Assembly (NCBI GenBank): GCA_012514855.1
Contig: JAAYZL010000420.1
Coordinates: forward strand, 1 to 5,931
Length of the DNA stretch: 5,931 nucleotides
Source of the DNA: Clostridiales bacterium
GTDB lineage: Bacteria > Bacillota_A > Clostridia > Christensenellales > Aristaeellaceae
Direction: 5' to 3'
The notes under the pieces were generated by a model. It had not been told where the DNA came from. It saw only the letters and a list, made by a program, of their open reading frames with translations, and searched no databases. Numbering within the stretch: the first letter of the stretch is position 1; the number at the start of each line of letters is the position of its first letter. This document shows positions 1-5,099 of this stretch, piece after piece. The translations under genes were made by a program, and so were the position numbers.

Positions 1-1
1 C

Positions 2-1456
2 GACGTGCTGACGAGCCTGACGATTGCGGGCGGGCAGACAAACGCCGGAACATACCCAGGCGAACTGATTCCGAGCGATGCAAAACTGATGAACGGCGGG
101 GAAGACGTGTCGGCCAACTATCATCTGACGTTCGGGGCGGGCAAGCTGACGATTCTGGCCAGGCCCATTAGGCTCACCGCCAACCACAACCTCGGTATCG
201 TCTACGACGGGAAGCTGCACGGTGAGAATGGGTTCGTTGCAAGCGGCCTCGGGGGGACTGCGGAGAGCGGCCCGATAGACGGCCACAAAGTCACCGCCAA
301 GATCGACGGCTCTGAGAAGGACGCGGGATTCTATCCCTACAAGTTGGCCTTTGACGAGGGAGCGACTTTAATCACCGTGGGTGAAGGCGGCCCGGACGCG
401 ACCGCGAACTACGACATCGACTACGATGCCAGCAACCTGCAGATCGTGCGCAGGGGCCTGCCGCCGATCATCGACCCGCCGGAGGACCCCGATGATCCCA
501 AGGAGCCGCCGGAGCCCGGCGACCCGGTGGATCCGAACAATCCGGAACCCTGGCGCGTCGTGATCGACGGAAGCGACCTGAACATCATCTGGGGCGAGGA
601 CATCGCGGCCAAGCTCGCTGAGGCCATCGCGAACGGCAGCATGGCAACGGCGCTGAATCTGGCGGACGGCCACGCGCTCAAGAGCGTCGACGTCACGCTC
701 GATTCCACGTTCAATCCGGCGACCGACATCACCGGAGAGGGCACCTATGTCGGCAAGCTCGTAATCTCGAGCGCGGTAATCGTCGACGAAAACGGCAACG
801 CCGTGACGGGGAACTACTACCTGACCTTGATCAACGGCGACATCAACGTGACCGCGCCGAGCTACACGGTGCACTACTACCGCTACGACGGCGGCCCGAC
901 GACGACGCGCGTCTGGGCAGACCGGTTGATCACCAACGTCAAGGCCGGCGAGGTCTACACGGAGTACGCCAACGCGGTGCGCGGCTTCACGTACCAAGAG
1001 CTGTACAGCGACTATCGCTACTACGTGATGTCGAACACGACTCCGAGGTACAAGATTCGCCCGGACAGCGGCGACGCGATGCTGAGCCAGAGCCTGACGG
1101 TCAGCCTGAACCCCGCGGAGAATGTGATCAACTTCTACTTCGCCCCAAGGGCGGCGGTCGGCTACACGATCAACTACATCTACAACGGCAATCCCTCGCT
1201 GAACCGAAGCGAAACCGTGCCTTCGGCGGAGCTCGAACAGGTGATCTCGGACATCAGCCCGAGGGTGCTTGCGAACACCGTTCCCGGCTACACGATGCAG
1301 CGCGTCGAGGGGCTCCCGCTGACGATTCGCTCGGATAGGGACAGGAACGTCATCAACGTGTACTACGAACCGCAGATCTATGTTACAATTCTGGATCTTG
1401 AGGTTCCGACAGGCGCCAGCCTGGGTGGCCTGAACGTCGGCGATTGCAGCGAATAA
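2..1456 (+). CDS. Secreted/surface repeat protein with MBG-like and MucBP-like domains, 3' end only
   Basis: The frame is open to the left edge, so the start lies outside the window; the GTG at 5 is not a supported start. Residues below count from that codon. Three MBG-like units share the pattern G-x-Y-x3-L, a variable middle, then a (T/A/G)NY motif and a short final strand (about 14-51, 107-148, 245-283). A Pro/Asp/Glu-rich linker at 152-183 separates units 2 and 3. Two MucBP-like repeats follow (287-380 and 387-457). Each opens with Y-T-(V/I)-(H/N)-Y and closes with NVIN(F/V)Y(F/Y)(A/E)P. The protein ends in VPTGASLGGLNVGDCSE, with no LPxTG motif, no hydrophobic segment and no basic tail. 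Such repeats are known from large secreted or cell-wall adhesins of Bacillota, so a role in adhesion or matrix binding is likely, but the ligand is unknown. The family assignment rests on repeat pattern, not on a database search. Confidence 0.8.
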   Translation, partial: DVLTSLTIAGGQTNAGTYPGELIPSDAKLMNGGEDVSANYHLTFGAGKLTILARPIRLTANHNLGIVYDGKLHGENGFVASGLGGTAESGPIDGHKVTAKIDGSEKDAGFYPYKLAFDEGATLITVGEGGPDATANYDIDYDASNLQIVRRGLPPIIDPPEDPDDPKEPPEPGDPVDPNNPEPWRVVIDGSDLNIIWGEDIAAKLAEAIANGSMATALNLADGHALKSVDVTLDSTFNPATDITGEGTYVGKLVISSAVIVDENGNAVTGNYYLTLINGDINVTAPSYTVHYYRYDGGPTTTRVWADRLITNVKAGEVYTEYANAVRGFTYQELYSDYRYYVMSNTTPRYKIRPDSGDAMLSQSLTVSLNPAENVINFYFAPRAAVGYTINYIYNGNPSLNRSETVPSAELEQVISDISPRVLANTVPGYTMQRVEGLPLTIRSDRDRNVINVYYEPQIYVTILDLEVPTGASLGGLNVGDCSE

Positions 1457-1459
1457 CGG

Positions 1460-1501
1460 CGCCGGAGTGGTCCGGCGGGTGGGCGGCGACGCTCGCCTGC
1501 C
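1460..1501 (+). terminator. Two GC-rich hairpins after the surface-protein gene, possible weak terminator
   Basis: The first hairpin pairs CGCCGGA (1460-1466) with TCCGGCG (1471-1477) around a GTGG loop. The second pairs GGC-GGCGA (1482-1489) with TCGCC-T-GCC (1493-1501), with one bulged T and a three-base loop. Only GGATTTGA follows, so there is no proper T-tract. The hairpins lie in the 93-bp gap between two genes on the same strand, so they may end transcription, attenuate it, or simply reflect GC-rich sequence. Confidence 0.25.
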
Positions 1502-1549
1502 GGATTTGACCCATTGCTGTGGCACTCGAGAACAACCGGAGGTGTAACC

Positions 1550-3541
1550 ATGAATAAGCGGTTCCTATCGTGGCTCCTTGCGATTCTGATGCTTCTGACG
1601 GCCTGTCCCGCCGTGGCGGAGCCGGCCGACGGCGAGCCCGTCGAGATCGTGGTAGGCTCGACCAACCAGATGAGCGGGTATTTCTTCACCGACATGTGGG
1701 GCAACAACACGGCCGACATCGACGTGCGGGCGCTTCTGCACGGCTACTCGACCGTCGCCATCAGCAGAAACGGCACCTACGAGGTCGACCGGACCGTCGT
1801 TCGGGAGATTTCGCTGACTCAGCAGGAAGGCTCCGCCGACAAGACCTATACCATTGAGATCAACTCCGGACTGACCTACAACGACGGGACGCCGATCTCA
1901 GCGTCGGACTATGTCTTCTCGGTGCTCTTCCAGGCGGCGCCGGAGATCTTCGAGCTCGGCGGAATTCCGAGCGGCATGCGCCAGTTCGTCGGCTACGACG
2001 CGTACGCCTCGGGCGGGTCGGCCGTCTATGCGGGCGTCCGGCTGCTGGACGACGTGCATTTCGCGCTGGTCATTTCCGGCGAGCACCTGCCGTACTTCTA
2101 CGAACTCCTGTACGTCAACGTGACGCCGTATCCGATCGAGGCGATCGCGCCCGGCTATGAGGTCGCGGACGACGGGGAGGGCGCGTATCTGCGCCTGATC
2201 GAAGAAGGCGGGGAGCAGCCCGCGGAGGGAGTTGTCGAGGAAGCCGCCGAGAAGCGTGTCGTGGAAGTTTCCGGGGAGGCCGCCGGGGAAGCGGACGCGC
2301 CCGAGCTTCTCGAGGTGTTGAAGAAGTCCGTATTCGATCCGGAAACCGGCTATCTGTTCAACCCGAGGATCACCTCCGGCCCGTACCAGCTCGTCGGCTA
2401 CGACGCGGAGGCGCACACGGCGACGTTTGAAATCAACCCCAACTACCTCGGGAACTTCGAGAGCCGCAAGCCTACGATCGACCGCATCGTCTTCAAGCAG
2501 GTGTACAACGACTCGCTTTTGGACGAGCTCGCGAGCGGCGCGGTCGACATCGTCAACAAGGTGACGGCCGGCGACGTCATTGCAGACGGCCTCACCCGCA
2601 TGCATCGGAACCGGCTGCCGACGAAGGTCATCAACTACCTGCGCGCCGGCTACGGGTTCCTAGGGCTTTCGTGCGAGTACGGCGTGACGCAGTCGCAGAA
2701 CGTCCGGCAGGCGCTCGCGCTCCTCACCGACGCGGACGGCTTTGTGACGGAATTCCTGCACGGCTTCGGCCTGCGCACCTACGGCTATTACGGCTACGGC
2801 CAGTGGATGGCGGTCAGCATGCTCGACCAGCTCAACGCGGAGCTGAACAACTACGGGCTCGATGTCGGCAAGGCCGTCGAACTGCTCGAGGCGGACGGGT
2901 TTACTTTCAACGCGGACGGGGAGGCGTACGATGCGGGCGTCCGCTACCGCAAGGACGAGGCGGGCAATCTCGAACCCCTCGCGGTCAAGTGGGCGGCGCT
3001 TTCGAACAACCCCGGCTCGCAGGCGATCCGGCAACACACGGTTCCGCACATGCAGGACGCGGGCTTTGAAGTCGAGGTCGAGGAGTTGAGCTTCCCGGAG
3101 CTTCTGACGCACTACTACCGCCAGACCGAGCGAACCTACAACATATTCTACCTCGCGACCAACTTCGACTTCATCTTCGATCCATACTACACGTTCAATC
3201 CGGACGCCTCCTACCAGGGCGAGCGCAATACCTCCGGCATCGCGGACGAGGAGCTGTTCCGGCTGGCGACGGAGCTTCGCAAGACCGAGGTCGGCGACAA
3301 CCAGGGCTATCTTGCAAAGTGGTTCTTGTTCCAGGAGCGCTTCAACGAGGTGCTGCCGACGATTCCGCTGTACTCCAACGTGTACTTCGACTTCTTCAAC
3401 CCGGAACTCTACAGCTACCAGCCGAGCGCATATTACAGCTGGGCGTCCGCGATACTGTACGCGACGTACGGATACGAGGAGGTTCCGGAGCCCGCGGAGG
3501 GGGCCGAAGAGGGCGCGGGGGAGGCCGCCAAAATTCCCTGA
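1550..3541 (+). CDS. ABC transporter substrate-binding protein, family 5 (oligopeptide/dipeptide type)
   Basis: This is a 663-aa extracellular binding protein of the OppA/DppA class (SBP_bac_5), which captures peptides or similar small solutes for an ABC importer. The start is ATG 1550, with GGAGG at 1538-1542 and a 7-base gap; the in-frame TTG at 1514 has no such site. The N-terminus is an export signal: MNKR, a hydrophobic run to about residue 16, then LTAC (Cys19), which fits a lipobox. AVA-E at 21-24 would also fit signal peptidase I. Family landmarks are the NDGTPISASDYVFSV segment (111-125), SGPYQLVGYD (276-285), NVRQALALLTD (384-394), a helix ending EADGF (447-451), and LPTIPLYSN near the C-terminus (602-610). 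Length is somewhat above the usual 500-600 aa because of a Glu/Ala-rich insertion at about 216-258 and a Glu/Ala/Gly tail at 643-663. No permease or ATPase gene is adjacent, so the partner transporter must be elsewhere. TTGACC at 1506-1511 resembles a -35 box, but no good -10 box follows. Confidence 0.93.
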   Translation: MNKRFLSWLLAILMLLTACPAVAEPADGEPVEIVVGSTNQMSGYFFTDMWGNNTADIDVRALLHGYSTVAISRNGTYEVDRTVVREISLTQQEGSADKTYTIEINSGLTYNDGTPISASDYVFSVLFQAAPEIFELGGIPSGMRQFVGYDAYASGGSAVYAGVRLLDDVHFALVISGEHLPYFYELLYVNVTPYPIEAIAPGYEVADDGEGAYLRLIEEGGEQPAEGVVEEAAEKRVVEVSGEAAGEADAPELLEVLKKSVFDPETGYLFNPRITSGPYQLVGYDAEAHTATFEINPNYLGNFESRKPTIDRIVFKQVYNDSLLDELASGAVDIVNKVTAGDVIADGLTRMHRNRLPTKVINYLRAGYGFLGLSCEYGVTQSQNVRQALALLTDADGFVTEFLHGFGLRTYGYYGYGQWMAVSMLDQLNAELNNYGLDVGKAVELLEADGFTFNADGEAYDAGVRYRKDEAGNLEPLAVKWAALSNNPGSQAIRQHTVPHMQDAGFEVEVEELSFPELLTHYYRQTERTYNIFYLATNFDFIFDPYYTFNPDASYQGERNTSGIADEELFRLATELRKTEVGDNQGYLAKWFLFQERFNEVLPTIPLYSNVYFDFFNPELYSYQPSAYYSWASAILYATYGYEEVPEPAEGAEEGAGEAAKIP

Positions 3542-3550
3542 CAAAGGATT

Positions 3551-3588
3551 TTGCCGACCCCCGGGCGAGTGTACCCGGGGGTCGGCAA
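3551..3588 (+). terminator. Perfect 15-bp inverted repeat, probable terminator hairpin
   Basis: TTGCCGACCCCCGGG (3551-3565) is exactly complementary to CCCGGGGGTCGGCAA (3574-3588) around an 8-base loop, CGAGTGTA. It starts 9 bp after the solute-binding-protein stop codon, where a terminator is expected. The hairpin should be very stable. The bases after it are TGGTTGGGG, so the T-tract of a classical intrinsic terminator is missing; on the other strand AAATCC follows, so that direction lacks one too. It could instead protect the mRNA 3' end or be a protein-binding palindrome. Confidence 0.55.
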
Positions 3589-3852
3589 TGGTTGGGGAAA
3601 CTTGTTCGCTTGCAAGAGATCGGCGAGGGATTTCGTCCATCCAACGCCTCCGCCGAATTTCGATCCCTCCGACGCTCCCGCGATCAGCCGCGCGGACTGC
3701 GAGGATATTTTCATTTTTCAGAACGTCGGCGGATGTGTGCTTTTTCCCGGTGGACGGGCATACACTGAATTGCAGAACGGTTGCAGAGGCGCCCCGGAAG
3801 CATTATTGCGGCGTAACAACGCGGCATTCTGCACGTTCCCGGCGCGCGGCAC

Positions 3853-4003
3853 GGGCGGAATTCGCGGTCGGCAAGGGGAAAATAAGCGGGCGGCAAGCGC
3901 GGGATTTGCGTGCGAGCCATGCCGCGACACGTGCGAAATAGGTGGTCGACAAGGGCGGAATTTGCCGCGAAAGGGGCAAGGGATGCGGCGAAAAACGGCG
4001 GAA
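3853..4003. repeat. Degenerate intergenic repeats (GGTCGGCAA and GGCGGAATT motifs)
   Basis: GGGCGGAATT occurs exactly at 3853-3862 and 3953-3962, 100 bp apart. Related forms are GCGGGATTTGCG near 3899 and GGCGGAAATTGG near 3998. GGTCGGCAA at 3866-3874 and GGTCGACAA at 3944-3952 belong to the same blocks, each followed by GGG. GGTCGGCAA also forms the right end of the hairpin at 3580-3588. The spacing suggests decayed units of about 45-55 bp. Whether this is a dispersed genomic repeat or local low complexity cannot be told from one window. Confidence 0.4.
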
Positions 4004-4075
4004 ATTGGAACGGTTAAATTTGTCAGGAGTGCACAGCAAAGTCTTACTTTTGCCTTGTTTTCTTCGGATGATCTA

Positions 4076-4104
4076 TTGCATTCATGACAGAATTGAGATA
4101 TACT
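4076..4104 (+). promoter_or_regulatory. Probable sigma-70-type promoter for the gene at 4136
   Basis: A TTGCAT -35-like box (4076-4081) and a TATACT -10-like box (4099-4104) are separated by 17 bp, inside the only AT-rich stretch of the neighbourhood. Transcription would start near 4111, downstream of the ATG at 4109, which favours ATG 4136 as the true start. Other boxes nearby (ATGACA 4084-4089, TTGAGA 4093-4098, TATAAA 4112-4117) have poor spacing with each other. Confidence 0.45.
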
Positions 4105-4125
4105 GTTAATGTATAAAATTTCGTC

Positions 4126-4131
4126 GAGGTG
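4126..4131 (+). promoter_or_regulatory. Ribosome binding site that selects ATG 4136
   Basis: GAGGTG matches the 16S anti-Shine-Dalgarno complement (AAGGAGGTGA) and lies 4 bases before ATG 4136. The upstream in-frame ATG at 4109 has no comparable site and sits in promoter-like AT-rich sequence. Confidence 0.6.
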
Positions 4132-4135
4132 GAGT

Positions 4136-4846
4136 ATGTCTGACCGTGAGAACATGCCGACAAAGGACTTGATTCGGAGTTGCGGTACGCTGCTCTCGAA
4201 GATTCCGGGCGTATTCTCGGTGAATGTGAGTACCGATTCTCTTGGCGATATTTCCGACATTCACATTCTCGCGACGACGCGCCGCAACGCAAAGCAGATC
4301 AGCCGCGACGTTCAGTCCGCGCTCGCCGCCGCGTTCAAGTTGGAGATTGACCATCGGATCATCAGCATCGCGCAGATCGAGAGCGACACCTACGCAGGCG
4401 TGGACTGCCGCGACCGGAACGCCGAGATACGGCTGCGCTACACGGGCATGAACGTGTCGATGCGCTCCGGAAAGCGGACCTATCAGGTGCGCCTTTCGCG
4501 CGACGACGAGGAATTCCTGGGCGAGGCGGAGTGCGCGAACGCGCCGCGGCAGAAGCGCAGGGCCGTCGCGGAGGCGACGATCCAGGCGCTGGAGGCGGCG
4601 CTCGGCCTCGAGGGAAAGCTCGGCCTCGTGCTGATTCACAACATAGACCTCGAGGGAATTCAGGTGGTGCTGACCGCGATCGAGTGCCCGGAGGCGTCCG
4701 ACGGAAGGCTCTTGATCGGCGCGGCCCACTGTGCGAGAAACGACGACGAGGCGGAGTGCGTCGTGCGTTCGACGCTGGACGCGCTCAACCGATTCTGCGG
4801 CAGGCTTTCCGTCCAAGGGTGGACGGCGGGGGTCGGCAGAAGATAA
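4136..4846 (+). CDS. Conserved-looking protein of unknown function with an internal duplication
   Basis: A 236-aa soluble protein with no signal peptide or membrane segment. Residues 24-80 (PGVFSVNV, then ISDIHILATTRRNAKQISRD, then IDHRIISIAQ) form one compact alpha/beta-looking unit. I have an unverified impression that this KQI-RD / IDH-ISIAQ pattern occurs in uncharacterised clostridial proteins. The rest contains two related halves. The first, about 116-156, has VRL, then FLGEAECA, then AVAEATIQALEAAL. The second, about 176-221, has VVL, then LIGAAHCA, then ECVVRSTLDALNRF. Both follow strand, L(I)GxAxCA strand, then helix with (A/S)T(I/L)xAL, so an internal repeat or intramolecular pseudodimer is likely. 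The fold could resemble small regulatory domains, but no catalytic motif is visible. The gene has its own probable promoter and heads the run that continues with the small peptide and the HD protein, spaced 108 bp and then 61 bp. A regulatory role in that pathway is inference only. Confidence 0.85.
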   Translation: MSDRENMPTKDLIRSCGTLLSKIPGVFSVNVSTDSLGDISDIHILATTRRNAKQISRDVQSALAAAFKLEIDHRIISIAQIESDTYAGVDCRDRNAEIRLRYTGMNVSMRSGKRTYQVRLSRDDEEFLGEAECANAPRQKRRAVAEATIQALEAALGLEGKLGLVLIHNIDLEGIQVVLTAIECPEASDGRLLIGAAHCARNDDEAECVVRSTLDALNRFCGRLSVQGWTAGVGRR

Positions 4847-4887
4847 AACCCTGGAGACAACAGCTCCGGCGCGAACGATCGGAATCT

Positions 4888-4922
4888 TTAGCGTAGCGGA
4901 ATATAGCGTGCCCGTTAGCGTA
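4888..4922 (+). repeat. Three TAGCGT direct repeats upstream of the small ORF
   Basis: TAGCGT occurs at 4889-4894, 4904-4909 and 4916-4921. The outer two extend to identical TTAGCGTA octamers (4888-4895 and 4915-4922), 27 bp apart. They lie in the 108-bp gap before the small ORF and could be an operator, but there is no clear promoter next to them and the motif is short. Confidence 0.35.
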
Positions 4923-4940
4923 TAGGCACAGCCTGACTAC

Positions 4941-4946
4941 AGGAGG
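4941..4946 (+). promoter_or_regulatory. Strong Shine-Dalgarno site for the 27-aa ORF
   Basis: AGGAGG lies 8 bases before ATG 4955, near-ideal spacing. It is among the best ribosome sites in the window, and is the main reason to believe the small ORF is translated. Confidence 0.75.
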
Positions 4947-4954
4947 CTATATTC

Positions 4955-5038
4955 ATGAAGAAGACGAAGATCATGACCGCCCTGATGGCCATTGCGGCTT
5001 TCGTACTGTCCTGCGGCGCGTACATCAACTGGAAATAA
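4955..5038 (+). CDS. Small hydrophobic peptide, 27 aa, function unknown
   Basis: The peptide has a basic start (MKKTK), a hydrophobic core (IMTALMAIAAFVLSC, about residues 6-20) and a short polar end (GAYINWK). The core is about right for one membrane helix, or the start of a signal peptide. Cys20 follows V-L-S, which is only a weak lipobox, and only seven residues would remain after it. The strong AGGAGG site and its place between two genes on the same strand argue for translation. It could be a small membrane protein that modulates the HD protein encoded 61 bp downstream, a leader peptide, a type I toxin-like peptide or a precursor of a secreted peptide. It is shorter than usual AgrD precursors and lacks their charged tail. 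I recognise no family. Confidence 0.6.
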   Translation: MKKTKIMTALMAIAAFVLSCGAYINWK

Positions 5039-5054
5039 ACCCATAATTGCGCCG

Positions 5055-5080
5055 GAGCTGTTTCTCACATAACAGTGCTC
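5055..5080 (+). promoter_or_regulatory. Leader hairpin before the HD-domain gene
   Basis: GAGCTGTT (5055-5062) pairs with AACA-GT-GCTC (5071-5080) with a two-base bulge and an 8-base loop. It ends two bases before the GGGGG ribosome-site-like run at 5083-5087. A role in translation control of the downstream gene, or in mRNA processing between the two ORFs, is possible. I do not recognise a known riboswitch, including the c-di-GMP classes, in this gap. Confidence 0.3.
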
Positions 5081-5099
5081 TCGGGGGTAACGACAAAAG

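Larger units (their letters stand above)
3542..4135. other. Long intergenic region without a convincing gene
   Basis: About 590 bp separate the solute-binding-protein gene from the next gene. The region contains the inverted repeat at 3551-3588, degenerate repeats at 3853-4003, an AT-rich stretch from about 4011, and a probable promoter at 4076-4104. Open frames exist on both strands (for example + 3551-4087 and - 3718-4260), but they lack good ribosome sites. Their translations are rich in Arg, Gly, Cys and Pro and show no recognisable domain, and they overlap the repeats, the promoter or the next gene. I read them as chance frames in GC-rich DNA. A small regulatory RNA cannot be excluded. 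Confidence 0.6.

Noticed and set aside
368..1525. Long minus-strand frame opposite the surface-protein gene
   Set aside because: Its translation is Arg/Val/His-rich without a domain, and it is fully antisense to a gene with clear repeat structure. It is a shadow frame caused by GC-rich codons.
2660..3640. Minus-strand frame of 326 codons opposite the solute-binding protein
   Set aside because: Antisense to a well-supported gene, no domain, and Arg/Val-rich composition typical of shadow frames.
4036..4064. Hairpin GCAAA/TTTGC followed by T-rich sequence, terminator-like
   Set aside because: The stem is only five A/T-rich pairs and lies far from any upstream gene; the T-richness fits the general AT-rich promoter region.
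3551..4087. Plus-strand frame of 178 codons in the intergenic region
   Set aside because: It starts inside the hairpin without a ribosome site, crosses the repeat block, and has no recognisable domain.
4109..4135. Upstream ATG at 4109 as start of the 236-aa gene
   Set aside because: No ribosome site, and it would lie at or before the predicted transcription start; ATG 4136 has GAGGTG at suitable spacing.
3718..4260. Minus-strand frame of 180 codons across the intergenic region
   Set aside because: It overlaps the promoter and the start of the 236-aa gene, has no domain, and its composition (Arg/Pro/Ser/Cys) looks random.
4809..4826. Perfect 7-bp hairpin (CCGTCCA/TGGACGG) near the end of the 236-aa gene
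   Set aside because: It lies inside the coding region 18 bp before the stop codon and has no T-tract, so I do not call it a terminator.
5039..5099. Possible c-di-GMP riboswitch before the HD gene
   Set aside because: The gap is only 61 bp and lacks the conserved paired regions and receptor motifs of the known c-di-GMP classes; only a simple hairpin is visible.
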